Shown: in pieces, positions 11,167-22,759 of the stretch | Layout of the letters: each line of letters opens with the position of its first letter | How positions within the stretch are numbered: position 1 is the stretch's first letter | DNA from: Prostheceraeus crozeri | Lineage: Eukaryota; Platyhelminthes; Polycladida; Euryleptidae | Direction: 5' to 3' | Assembly: GCA_907163375.1 (NCBI GenBank) | Contig: CAJQUW010007039.1 | Location: 124,001-188,000, forward strand | DNA: 64,000 bases | The notes under the pieces: model-generated | Databases searched by the model: none | Seen by the model: only the letters and a program-made list of their open reading frames with translations | Told to the model about the DNA's origin: nothing | Made by a program: the position numbers and the translations under genes

Positions 11167-11219
11167 GATAATAAACATTCTTATTATAAAGTGTGGTTTT
11201 CATGCATCATTCATTTTTT

Positions 11220-11844
11220 ATGCAACAATCTGAAAGTGTTAGGGAATTTTCTTTTCTTTAATTCAGTCTACAATTATATGTCAGTTAAAGGAGAAGAATG
11301 TGACTTTAATTAATAGGGATAAGAAAAAAGCTCTCCCATGCACAGTAGAATTGAGAAATATAGGTTACTAGGTCAACCAACTCTCACTTCAAGCTTTGAA
11401 TAGAGAAAGTCATAAATTGGCAAGGAAATATCTTAATCACCGAAATTGCTTAAAATCTCAAGCACGCACGATAATCTTTGAGTATCCCGCTTCATTTAAA
11501 GACAAGGACAATCAAGAGTGGCTGATCTAGAGGAGGGATCATGAAATGAGGACCTGGGAAAGAAAGAGGCGTGCACAGACTTTTAGGAAAGCCGGAAAAG
11601 ACCCAGCAATTGCTATTATAAATACCGTTTATTGGGATGTAAGGGTCCGACAGCAAATGCATAATCGAATATGTTTTGATATTTCATCTATGTTTGTACA
11701 TGTAGGAGTGCATATACATTTACATCAACCTAGTCAGCACTGTATTCGCCCCTCAAACTCCCTCCCCACTATCATGAGTAGACCAGCACCTTTCAAATAG
11801 GCACAGACAGCTTCAAGCCTCCACTCGTGCTACATTTTCCCTTG
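11220..11844. other. Unassigned DNA
   Basis: One 84-codon open frame (11546-11800) has no recognisable family and no supporting splice context. Nothing else was seen. Confidence 0.5.
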
Positions 11845-12620
11845 TAGTCCGGGAACTAGTGCGAACTTGTGCAGGGAACAAGGTTACATGAAATTGTCAC
11901 ATAGCATAGCACACCTACATGCATAACCTACTGCAAAACTTCGCCACCACCGGATCAGATCATTTGCTTTTCAGAAATAGATGGGATAACAAAATCATAT
12001 GTATTTCCAATGATAAAATTGTGACATCTAAGGTGTTGACAGAGGATGAAGTAAAGTGTACAAGCAGACACTATTTGTTAAAGTATATCAACAATTTTCC
12101 TGAAATTTCTATGTTAAAATTTGCAGTTACACCAACGAAAAGTGTCTGTTTGCACACATTGTCCTAAGCTTTTCCATGATAGTTTCCCCAAAACTTATCA
12201 TATCAATATTTTCCCATAGAAGTACAGCTTGGGACAATATCATTATTATGTAGATTTTGCATGTAACAATGCAAAATCTACATAATAATGACACATTGCT
12301 TCATCCTCTGTCACTGAATGATAGCTCATTTGAAAGATCATGATCTGTAGATGATTTCTGTAGTAGCCATTTCAACAAAATATCAATTTGTGTAACTTTT
12401 ATGAGCAAAAACTCGAAAAAATGGAGTCAACACCTTAGATGTCACAATTTTACCATTGGAAATACACAAGATTTTGTTATCCTCTCCATTTCTGAAAAGC
12501 AAATGATCTGATACGGTAGACGCGAAGTTTTGCAGTAGGTTAGAGGTGCACTATGTGTGTCTATGTGAGAGTTTTATGCAACCTTGTTCCCTGCACAAGT
12601 TCGCACTAGCTCCCGGACTA
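11845..12620. mobile_element. Foldback-type element with ~195-bp inverted arms
   Basis: Left arm 11845 to about 12041 and right arm about 12428-12620 are reverse complements with moderate divergence. The left terminus is TAGTCCGGGAACTAGTGCGA; the right ends in CCCGGACTA. The centre is unrelated sequence plus a second, perfect hairpin. A possible 3-base TTG flank lies on each side. It has no coding capacity. It is best called a non-autonomous foldback/MITE-like DNA element; the superfamily is unclear. Confidence 0.72.
12241..12290. repeat. Perfect 22-bp hairpin inside the foldback element
   Basis: Arms 12241-12262 and 12269-12290 are exact reverse complements (CATTATTATGTAGATTTTGC... and its complement) around the six-base loop GTAACA. 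The arms are perfect while the outer arms of the element have diverged. Confidence 0.9.
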
Positions 12621-14212
12621 TTGATCTCTTTTTTCACTTCAACAATGGTAGAGAGAAGTCTGATGACGCAAAAGCATAGCGACATAAGTGTAGCCAGATG
12701 ATCTGTGATAATAAAGGCTTTTTGGCCTGTTGTCAAATTATAAATATATCTTCACTTGGGATGCTCATGCTGCTTTTATCCGCAAAATAGTTCATATTTA
12801 TTATGGACTGAACCTTTTGAAAGCATTTGTCATAGGCTACCTGCCAATTTGATCAACACATTCGACGCTTATACAAGATCAGGCAGTAGCTGAATAATTT
12901 TATAATTTTCCAATCTTCATAGAAGTCAATGAGAAAAACAACAATTGGTGAACTGGTTAATTTGGGTCATCGAATATGTGGCAATGATTGCAATAGCAAG
13001 TTAACAACTGTCTGGAATCGTTTGAGTGAAGACACGACAAAAGAGCGGACACACTAAGTTTTCATTGGTAAATATTGCAAAATCTTAGGGGTAGAACTCA
13101 AACACCGCCAACATTTGTTTCATTTTGAGCAAAATTTTCAATTCTTTGCCTTAAGAGAATGAATACTTCGACAACTCTTCTGAGGTCCCATTGTCTCAAT
13201 GAAGGTGGATTTTCAGAGTTCACTTCTAAAATCGAGTATGATTCTGAGCAATGTGGCACTTCAATATTCGCATATTTAAATTTGTCTTCACTTTTTTGGT
13301 GCAATAATTTGATTATCAATTATCTAAACATAATAGATACATATGTAGTCTATATGCAGATGTAATTGAAATAGACATGCACTTGAAATTTGAACGAAGT
13401 TTATGTGTGGTCATTCCAAGGGCATCGTAAGTTCCCGTTAGTCAACATGAATCTCCCTCGTATTGACCACGAAGTCCGCTACCATGTTCAACAGTTTGCC
13501 GTTTGTTCAATCGTGTTGTTTTGCTTCACATCAGCGTATATGCGATAAAGGTCGTCACAAAAATTTGAAATTAAGCGACAGATATAATTTGGAAGTTAAT
13601 GGCCCTGTTAATCTCAGAAAGTTTAGTCTACAGCAATCCGATTTATCGATTTTTAAGTTTATTTGGAAAGGAATGGACAAAAGCTGCATGTTGGTGATAG
13701 TTTCAGCTAGACACCGATCTATGTCAATGTTGCTAAATTTTCAGAAGAATCAAATTTGTGAAACATAGTCATGTTCTAGCGGCAAGTCGCTATAGTGCAA
13801 GTTATTCTATGAAAAGGCTTTTATAAATGCTTGAAGAGATATGATAATAACCGTGGATCGTGACAAATTTCACTGACAATTTCACTGACAGTGCCTAACC
13901 ACTGGAAGCTGCCATCGTTTTGCGTACCGTTGTCAAGACAGCGGGTGTTCGCGGCGTAATATTGCATTCAATGCACGCGCTCTGAAGTGTCAGATATAGG
14001 CTATGTGATACTAGAATTGAACATTTTCCTAAAGCCAATATTTGGTTTTAGTGAATTCAAAAATGAACTTATATAAATTTGTAACATTTTCAAATTATGA
14101 ATTTATTAATGGTTGAGCCAAAATTCTCTCTGACCAATGCTTTCATACCAGAGGCAGAGGTCATGGCCCTGTTTTCACCCTCCCCCACAGCGCATGTCCA
14201 TGTGGAGAGTTC
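12621..14212. other. Unassigned AT-rich DNA
   Basis: A 101-codon frame at 13463-13768 has no family signature and is left unannotated. No transposon ends or RNA genes were recognised. Confidence 0.5.
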
Positions 14213-17200
14213 TGGTGGTCCAGTGGTGGCGCCAGGGTCCTAGAGCTGGGGGGTCCATGGAAGCGTTGTGCCGACGGTTTTAACCGAGGTGCCGACAGGC
14301 TATACCGACTAATTATTGTAATGTATGAACAGCTATGCCTACTTGTGGGGTATACATGCACATGTCAATTGTGTAATTGAGTTGCAAATGTGCAATTTTT
14401 GCACACACAAAAAATTGTGCAATCGATGCACACTTTGTTATGCAGCTACACATATGTCCGATTTCTTCTTTCAGACAATTTACGTTAACTGTTACCGAAA
14501 ATGTGTTCCCATATCTGAGATTTCTTTAATTATTAATAACGAGTATATCTATGATTTTCTTTCAAAATCCTACGTGATGCATGTATGTTAACTTCGAGAA
14601 TTTTGAAACAAATGCCTGTTGGCTTACATCGTGTATATTGCATAAGAGCAGGTAGCAAGTTTTGTACCGAATTGTTAAATTTCTTCTTGTGGGAACAATT
14701 AAAATTCGTAAATAAGTAGCTATGAATTGAAAGCATCTTCGCTTGCTAAACGCTACGTGTTGTATAAATACGAGGATGCTTTGACCCATATGGGGGGGAC
14801 TACATATGTAGCGTGCGTGATGATCATCTTCATCATGCACTCTATTTTCTAGGAGTTCTCTACTACACCATAAAACCTATCAACTATGTCAATCGATTTA
14901 ATGTTAATGCATGCATGCAACTCAAATAATCAGAGCCTATGTAGGAACTTTATGCATTTGTTTTCAAAATTTAATTTGAGAAAAAGGTATATAGAGAAAA
15001 TATTAGAATTTTTTATGTACAAATGGTGAGGACAAGGAACTGACGCATGCACATGTCATAAAACTTCGAAAGACATGGGATGTACATGTACTTTTCCTAC
15101 CGTGTTAGGACACGATTTTCAAGAAACAATATCATTTATGTACAAAAGCAAATGGATAGAGCTTGCAAGTTATAACTTCGTTGAAATCAGTATTGGACCT
15201 ACATTTACAAAAGATACGAGCAAAAACTGAAATGAGATAGGTCTACAAAAGTAATTGGTATTCGTGATACTATTTTATACATAAACAGAGAAAATAACAG
15301 TAAGGACAATGATCAATGCCGTCCTTTTTTCTTGATAGTAATCGCATCATACTTTTTACTTCAATATCAAGATCGCCTTGTTGAGCATTGTAAATTTCTC
15401 CGAAGGGTCGGATGATATCCTACTTTAAAAAATCTTTGCTTCCAGGGGTCAGTGCCGATTTATCTTTCATGCTTTCATGATAACCTCATTTTCCTCGTTA
15501 AATCATCGGTTCAACTCGTTCATGCAAAGATCAATTATCGGATAAAATACTTGTGTGCGGAAATCAATAATGGAAGAGGATCCTAGCGAAGATATAGCTA
15601 CAATGTGTTTTAAGCATTTCGATTGTTTTCTAATTCTTTTTCTTGAGCTTGTTTTTTTCTAGACCACAAGCATCACAAAGCTCATCTGCTTGATTTGTTT
15701 CATAACTCCTTGGCCTGGCTAAGTTGAACCCCGAGAAAGTTTAACCTTATTATCTAGACTCTTACAAATTGAATTAGAAATATTTCGATTATATAACAAG
15801 TTAAATTAGGCATACTAAATGTGCATTTATGTCCAATTGTATGCAAATTATGTATACTGCATTATTATGACTATCACTTAGGAACTACAACCTTGCGCTT
15901 AACTACAAAGCATTTTGTATGACTGACCATGTGACTGCATGGGATGCCGACTATTTGCCTACACAGATGCTACGGTTATATGACTACCCATACTGTAGGT
16001 TACACTGCATGTATACGTATGTCAATGTATGTGACTTCTGTATTTCGCAATAGTAAAAGGGATTTTCAGTCAAAAAGATGCAAATTTTTCTTGAGTACTT
16101 TCTAAGTATATTTGTAATTATTAAAGCCTATCTTAACTACTTCCAAGATGAGACTTGCCAAGATCTCATGTTTGAAGCTGCTGGCGAATCGATTGCAATT
16201 TTAAACTTCTGTCTCCACTCTCAGGCCGGTCCCTCTCAGATTGTCAAAGTTGTTGCTTTCGACACTACACCCAGACAGGTCTTTCAAACGAAGTAGGGGA
16301 GGAAATCTTAATTTCTGTTAAAACATGCTGTAAGTGGTGGCCAGCCGTCACTGGGGTGTCCCTACTTCTCATGGTCAAGTCAGTGGTACATATATGCCTT
16401 CATTTTTTCCTTCGACTGTTCACTCAGCGGAAAAATTCCACATTCTCGCCAAAATCAACCACCTGGGATGATGTCCCAGTAGCGAGGGCCGACACGTCGA
16501 AGTTAGTCGGAACTGCTTCCAGAAACGACGCAGCGACCAGGCAATAGAGTCGCTGAGGTTACTCCATACCTTACTGTACCACTGACTTTGAAAGTAAAGT
16601 ATCAATTCATAATTTAACACTCTGTTTAGCAGATCGACCGTTTGAACTATTCGACAACGCGAACAACAGGCGTTCTATTAACTGTTGAATCAGTCGTGCG
16701 ACTTCAGAAATGGTGCAGATGTGGCGTTTCGTTTTACTTTAAACATCCAAATGAAAGCAAATCACATGACTGTAGCATATTTGGACCATCTCATTGGTAA
16801 AATAGCAAGATCATCGCACGATATGATCTACGCACGCTCGCTACGCCCGCGCAAAATTTGATCGATCACACCATGCACTACCGAAATCTGAATTAGCTCA
16901 TTGTCTCTCAAGATAGACGATCTGTTGATTGATTGTATTAGCAGGTGGAAATCTCTAGTAAAAAATCGCTTATCTATTATCTTATCTCATCCTCATCATT
17001 CAAAAAATCCACTGAGAAATCAGTTATAATGCTACATGTTAATAGGTAGCAAATCTATTAGATAAAATACGCTCGCATATTCTGAACACGGCAAAATCAT
17101 CAAAAATGACAATTGCTCCTTCATATTGTCAGCTGTTCTAATTATTCATTAAAGCTATGTCTCAGAATAAGATCTCAGAAACGTGATACCGAACCTTAAC

Positions 17201-17588
17201 AAGACGATAACAAACTTTTATCTTGTGTTTAATGACCTATTATAGTTGTTCACGTGTCAACAATTATCAAATGACCAAAAACTCGACACAGAGAAAATCT
17301 CTTCCTATACAATCTTGCTACCGTTCAACAGGATAAAGAGATAACGTTGTAAACAAAAATGCTTGTAGTAAATATTGCTGACTTGGCTAGCAATCCAAGT
17401 CAGTATCTAATGCAACGATTCGTAACTACTCTCTATTATTGTAATGCAAAATATAGGTGCTGGAGGCCGACTGCCGACAAAATTTAATCCGGGTGCCGAC
17501 AGTGGCCCTGCCGACGGGGGGTCCAATAATTTTCTTGGGGGGGCATGTGCCCCCCAGGACCCCCTATAGCGCCACCCCTGTGGTGGTC
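14213..17588. mobile_element. Non-autonomous hAT element with TIRs and 8-bp TSD
   Basis: The element proper is 14221-17580 (3.36 kb). Left end CAGTGGTGGCGCCAGGGTCC; the right end, read inward, is CAGGGGTGGCGCTATAGGGG. The flanking 8 bases TGGTGGTC are identical at 14213-14220 and 17581-17588, the length expected for hAT. Subterminal GTGCCGACAG/GCCGAC motifs repeat near both ends (14253-14308 and 17467-17518), plausible transposase-binding sites. No transposase frame is left. An internal ~450-bp region (16141-16593) matches the upstream part of the hAT at 43.8-49.3 kb. Confidence 0.85.
16141..16593 (+). repeat. Internal region shared with the 44-kb hAT element (copy 1)
   Basis: Diverged match to 48009-48492. 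Shared landmarks in order are GCTGCTGGCGAAT, CCCAGACAGGTC, TTCCTTCGACTG, CACGTCGAAGT, AGAAACGACGCAGCGAC and GTTACTCCATACC. In the 44-kb element this region lies upstream of the transposase start, so it may be 5' UTR or promoter DNA kept by the deleted relative. It could also be an unrelated repeat carried by both. Confidence 0.7.
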
Positions 17589-18470
17589 CAAGAATCGAAA
17601 ACAGGAGGGCAACTGTCAACTTGCTGGCTCGGATCCCCGGGAAATCACTCGTGGGAAAGTTAGTGTCCATCACTGGCGCGTGAGAGATTCTCCCCTGTGA
17701 TTTGGGAAGCGTTCAGTGAGAGAACTTTGTTAATCCTACAACGTGCTGAGAAGGGGAAGGAGGAGGGGGAGGAGGGCTCAGTTAGAACACGAAGAAAGGA
17801 GAGTTTCAGCGAGGGAAATTCAAGTATCGACATGAGAACCTGCACAGCTCACGCTAGCCACGATGCGTGCGAAAAACTCGTGAGAAGTGAGGCATAAGGA
17901 GCATCAGAGAGCATGACTGACGGTGCAGAGAGGAGACTGAGTGCGACAACGTAATAGAATTTCAAGAACGAGGGGAAGAAATGAATTGTTGACGATAACT
18001 AATAATGAATGACATAGAAAAACAGTTCAAGTAGAAGAGAGCTTGAGAAACATTTAAAGGTGGATTAATGACTGTCTCTCATTGCTGAGAATTTAGAAGA
18101 GGATGGAGAGGGGTTGCCCTCAGATGATAACAATTCTCGTGACTTCAACATCGACATGAGTGCTTTTGATACAAGAGATTTTATGTAAGAAATTTCAAAC
18201 ATTTTTATAACGACGTGATATAAAAGTGCCTCAGTCGGCGATCAACTCAACTCTGCTGCAACAAGAGTCATTTTCAAAAAGTGATCCCAGTAATTCTATT
18301 AATCCTACTTCATCTTTACACAATGCACTACTTAGGAGATAGAAGGAATTAGTATGTCTCACAATTTAAGTAAGATATCCACAGTGTCACTATTAACTGA
18401 GAAAATGTTACTAAAAGTCAGCCAACACGCGCGTGCATCCATTTGCACGCATATTTGTTGATTAAATATG
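17589..18470. other. Unassigned DNA with a purine-rich run
   Basis: 17752-17780 is almost entirely G and A (AAGGGGAAGGAGGAGGGGGA). No gene, RNA or repeat was recognised otherwise. Confidence 0.5.
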
Positions 18471-18559
18471 GCAGCTACAATGCATGTACGTAAAAGTATT
18501 TCAAGAAACCCAGTAACTACATGTAAGTTCTCTACAACCCATTCCTTCATAATTAAGTC

Positions 18560-19620
18560 CTCCATCCACAGCCAAGATCCTCCCATCCTAACCCTTCACA
18601 AATGTACCCTCTACCGCCAGATTCTCTGCATCCAGATCCTCTACTGTCAAACACTCTACAGCCAGATCGTGTACAGCACAACCCCCTACAAACAGATCCT
18701 CTACAGCCAAACCCTTCATAACCAAGATCTTCGCAGCCAAACAGTCCTCAAACTAGCCCTTCACAGCCAAGCTCTTCAAAACCAGATCCTCTGCAGTCCA
18801 ACCATCCACAATCAGATCATATACAGCCAAACTCTCCAAACGAGATCCCCTACAGCACAACCCTCCACAACCAGATCTCCTACAACCCAACCCACCAAAA
18901 CCAGATCCTCTGCAGTAAAACCATCAACAACCAGATCCTATACAGTCAAACTCTCCAAAACGAGATCCCCTACAGTCAAATCCTCCACAACCCAACCCAC
19001 CCAAACCAGATCCTCTACAGCAAAACCCTCCACAACCAGATCCTCTACAGTCAAACTGTCCAAAAAAGATCCTCTTCAATCAAACCCTTCTCAACCAAAC
19101 TCTTTCACAACAAACCCTCCTCGAACAAACATTTCACAACAAAAACCTCCTCAGACAAGCCTTTCACAACAAACTCTCCTCAGACAAACCTTTCACAACA
19201 AAAACCTCCTCAGACAAACCTTTCACATCAAAATCCTCCTCCGACAAACCTTTCACAACAAACCCTCCTCAGACAAACCTTTCACAACAAACCCTCCTCA
19301 GACAAACCTTTCACAACAAACCCTCTTCAGACAAAACCTTTCTCAACAAACCCTCCTCAGACCAGCCTTTCACAACAAACCCTCCTCAATCAAACCTTTC
19401 ACAACAAACCCTCCTCAGACAAACCTTTCACAACAAACCCTCCTCAGACAAGATTTCACAACAAACCCTCCTCAGACAAAACTTTCACAGCAAACCCTCC
19501 TCAACCAAACCTTTCACAACAAATCCTCCTCAGGCAACCCTTTCACAACAACCCCTCAGACAGACCTTTCACAACAAACCCTCCTCAGACAAACCCTTCA
19601 CAGCTGAATCCTTCTGTCAA
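18560..19620 (+). repeat. Minisatellite with 30-bp then 29-bp units
   Basis: The left part repeats a unit like AGATCCTCTACAGCCAAACC plus CTCCACAACC (30 bp). The right part, from about 19080, repeats ACCTTTCACAACAAACCCTC plus CTCAGACAA (29 bp) many times. The unit contains no stop in any frame, so a 379-codon frame runs through it (18468-19607). The 29-bp unit makes that frame cycle through all three readings, giving an 87-nt (29-residue) protein period. This argues the frame is a by-product, not a gene. Confidence 0.9.
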
Positions 19621-19689
19621 AGGCATTTGCACACAAATCCGATGACTTCAAAACTTTGTATACCTAAAACCTTAACGCAGATTCTAGAT

Positions 19690-19905
19690 CTGAACCATCA
19701 TCCATGCACAGGCACCCATTCCTGGTACAGCTGTTCCTTCTCGAAAATGCTGGTGAACAAAACATCCAGCACCCTTTCCTTACAATCCAAAAGGTAATGT
19801 CTTATGAACAAGACCTGTGGACAAAGGGAGGATGGAGGTCTCAGCAGGTCGTCGCATTTCTCACGCACTTTCCCAGCCATGTGTGGGAACTGACGAGATG
19901 ATGTA
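19690..19905 (-). other. Unrecognised 60-codon frame, possibly coding
   Basis: On the minus strand 19880-19698 reads MAGKVREKCDDLLRPPSSLC ... YLLDCKERVLDVLFTSIFEK ... EWVPVHG. Unlike the neighbouring minisatellite the composition is mixed and protein-like, and the codon use is less AT-rich than nearby random frames. No family is recognised and there is no clear splice context. It could be an exon, a decayed transposon gene or chance. Confidence 0.2.
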
Positions 19906-19909
19906 CTCC

Positions 19910-20940
19910 GTCCTCCCAGGGTGAAAAACTCCCCAATGAGATACGTGTTCGATCTTCATTCCATTTCCTAACTCTTCATTCATTCATTCTTTCTTGACGC
20001 CGTTTAAGATAAGGAATTATTCCGTAATTTAAGTTCGAACCATTCCTTGGAGTAGTTTTTAGATTCCATACATTTTTTATCTCAAGATTGCATCTCTCCA
20101 CCTCTCTGCCCATCAATTTGCAAAAACCCATTATTGTGATCCTTTTTGTGAGAATTCAGATCTCAAGTGATCCAAAATTAGACTGAATATATGTGGTAAG
20201 AATTATATTTGAATTTAATAGACAAGTGAATGGTCTTATCCTTTTTTAATGTTACATGCAATGCAGTAACGGCAGTCTTGTGCTGTGATAGCAATCAATT
20301 ACATTTTAAGCCATGTCATCGAGATGTAATTGCAATTACTTTGCTGTCAGCTCTGTTCATTATTACCCATTTTAAATTGCTTTACTCTACTCGTTGATAA
20401 TGCGTAAAAATACTTTCATGTAGATGTGCACCGGGTGTATAACTACCAGAAATTTTCGAAAAGTTTACTACGAAACTAATTGTCAAAATCTAAATTTAGT
20501 TCCGGTGTTGTGATATTCCTTCTCTAATTGCTGATAGGAAAATGTTAGTCAAAAATCTAGTCAATTTCCCTTTTAGAAAATGATGGCACATAAGTTCTTC
20601 AAGAATCCAGTTAAAATCTTTAAATCAATTTAAGCATTAATGGAGATGTGCTTGCAATCGTAATAAAGTCTCCTAGAAGCCATAAGTCTCTATATCACAG
20701 CACTGTATCTTCAGTTTGAATCGTAATAGAGATGTGAGGGGAAAGCATTTGGAGGGAATAAAAAGGTGTCAATTTTATATCAAAGCTACAACCGGGATCT
20801 GTATTCCGGGGAGCAGTAGTGATTGACCTTTGCATATCCGCTCAAAACTAGAAATGTTTAGAAGTCGAGTAGTGCAATGCCGGCAATTATCTTAAGTAAT
20901 TAAAATGTAATTGAGGAGAAACGGAGTACCGGCAATTAGC
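19910..20940. other. Unassigned AT-rich DNA
   Basis: Contains several GTAATTGCAATTAC-like imperfect palindromes near 20285-20345 and 20895-20920, and no gene. Confidence 0.45.
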
Positions 20941-21228
20941 AGGCTTGCCGTTGGGATTGGGCTACCAAAAACCCATCCAAATAAATCCGAATAGATCCCA
21001 ATAAGCCTTCTCCCTACAAAATATACATGTTATCTTTGACATTAGTCAGTACGTTGCAAATGTTTTCGGGTTGAACTGAGCAGTTCATTTTGCTGTGTCT
21101 TCAGTCTGACCTTGCCTCATTCGAATTCGAGCATTGAGAGCTCTTAGTGTGATTCACACAAATTGACACAGTCAGCTTTAACCCTACTCTATGGTTTTAA
21201 ATTCCCCAGTTACTAGAAATAGTGGCTA

Positions 21229-21367
21229 TTACAGGCTCTAGTTTATCTAAGATAGAAACAACGCGTTCAGCATCTGGTGAAAAACTAAGCGTTATTGACG
21301 AAGTACCGGTTGGTTGCTGGAAGAGGAAGTACAACGAGTCATCGACTTTGAAGACGAAAACAATACG
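21229..21367 (+). other. Candidate isolated exon (very tentative)
   Basis: An open stretch is bounded by ...TATTACAG (acceptor-like) and ...ATACG|GTACAT (donor-like). It reads SSLSKIETTRSASGEKLSVI and on to VPVGCWKRKYNESSTLKT. No family is recognised and the splice sites are short. It is recorded only because the boundaries and composition are exon-like. Confidence 0.15.
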
Positions 21368-21595
21368 GTACATAATTCTACTTAGTTTGAATGAGAAGTT
21401 TTGTGATACATAATATCTCATTGTTTGTTTTTGTTTATGTCCCTGTTTAGGTCTAATCACATTTTCCTAAGATGCTCTATGTTTGTTTTTGTTTGGGTCC
21501 CTGTTTACATGTAATTACATTTTTACTACTGAAGTTTTCTTTTGAGAGTGATGTAATTTTAAGGTACATTATGTCTGTATTATATATCGGTATGC

Positions 21596-21597
<2 letters not shown>

Positions 21598-21679
<82 letters not shown>
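21598..21679. repeat. (TA)n microsatellite, about 80 bases
   Basis: Uninterrupted AT dinucleotide run. It generates a spurious Tyr-Ile repeat frame on the plus strand. Confidence 0.95.
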
Positions 21680-21683
<4 letters not shown>

Positions 21684-22167
21684 CATATACATATATCAGT
21701 ATGTGAATTCAAAATCTAGTTCTTGATTCGGCACATGAATTCGAAATTCTTAGTTGTCGTGATGGGATAGAATTTGATTTGAAAGGCAGTCGGATTCATC
21801 GAAAGATCGTTTTTACCTTAGAACTAATGAATTGGGGGTGCGTCATTGTAAAATAAAATTTGATTTATGCCTATAAAAAATATGCAGACTTAGCCTACTG
21901 AACACAAGATTTTGAGGCATGTAAGAATTTGAGCATGTTTGCCTATGTATAGACCTAAAGCAGTAGCCTACTAGAGTGCGGGCGGTTTATTCAATGTGAT
22001 TTTTAATCAATAAGAAATTAAAGCAACGATTCACTTGGAGGAGGAGGTGGGCCTATTGATTAGTCATTGACGTGCTCCTTATACTCTAACACTGACCTAA
22101 TTATAGCAAAATAGCAAGCCTAGATGTAGCCTCAATATGGCAGGCCTTAAACATTAAGTGCCTGCCA

Positions 22168-22390
22168 TACACTGTAAACCAGCAAGCACCTCCTAAAATT
22201 GAACCTGAATCCTAAAAGCGCGACACACTAGAATTTTAGGAGGTTGCGTGAAATAGAATGTTGACATACTAAAGAGAACAATAACCCTAGTGCGCTAGCC
22301 TCCTAATACACTTTGCTTTAGTATTTTTTATAGTTACGAATAGTGTCTTGGTTTAGTGTGTGATTTAGGAGGTACTGGTTTAGAGTGTAG
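22168..22390. mobile_element. MITE with TACACT(G/C)TAAACC ends
   Basis: About 220 bases. The left end TACACTGTAAACCAGCAAGC ... CACCTCCTAAAAT pairs with the right end ATTTAGGAGGTACTGGTTTAGAGTGTA, giving roughly 27 bases of imperfect inverted repeat. There is no coding capacity. The TACACTGTAAA terminus is shared with the short repeats at 2724 and 4407, suggesting one broad family of small elements. Confidence 0.75.
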
Positions 22391-22759
22391 GTAATTGCCT
22401 ATTATCAAGTTCTGTTAAATGCAAAATCATATACATGGATGCTACTAAAAAGGTAGTAGCTATGTAATATCCATAGGCTTATACAATTCGCCTGTACGTT
22501 GTCATGCGCTTCGCCGCTTCTGTAATTAAGCTATACATTGAGGCTATTAACCGTATAAGCCGCTGTCTATTGCTTGTTGCCTACTGTATGCATGACCCCG
22601 TGTGGTGACCTGTTTATTTACACCACATTATCCGATATAGGTTTAATTAATACCAAGTGTGCTTGTAGTTCATATATACTTATCAGACATACCCGCAGGC
22701 CCCTATAAGCACTTAGGTGAAGGCAGTCTCGGTGCAAAATTTAGCCATACAGTAGGCCT

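Larger units (their letters stand above)
7631..11217. mobile_element. Composite of two Penelope-like families with inverted arms
   Basis: A 2.0-kb PLE fragment (family A, minus strand, 10486 to ~8456) lies between two outward-pointing 3' ends of another PLE (family B). The left arm (7631-8366, minus) and right arm (10486-11217, plus) are near-perfect reverse complements of each other, so the whole locus can form a long hairpin. Family A is cut off exactly where the right arm begins, showing nested or template-switched insertion. About 90 bases (8367-8455) between the left arm and the family A tail extend the left-arm reading frame upstream. The high arm identity suggests recent origin, or later correction of one arm by the other. 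Confidence 0.8.
10486..11217 (+). repeat. Right inverted arm: PLE family B 3' end
   Basis: Near-identical reverse complement of the left arm. It begins at TTCCATGCCGTTTGTCCC and ends at GCATCATTCATTTTTTA. It carries the GIY-YIG frame (10494-10955), the 3' UTR and a hammerhead-like tail. Confidence 0.87.

Noticed and set aside
18468-19607. 379-codon open frame read as a proline/threonine/glutamine-rich protein
   Set aside because: It is produced by a stop-free 29/30-bp minisatellite that is open in all frames. The protein period of 29 residues equals three 29-nt units, as expected for a non-coding array.
21472-21726. 84-codon frame with a long Tyr-Ile repeat
   Set aside because: The repeat is simply the translation of the (TA)n microsatellite at 21598-21679.
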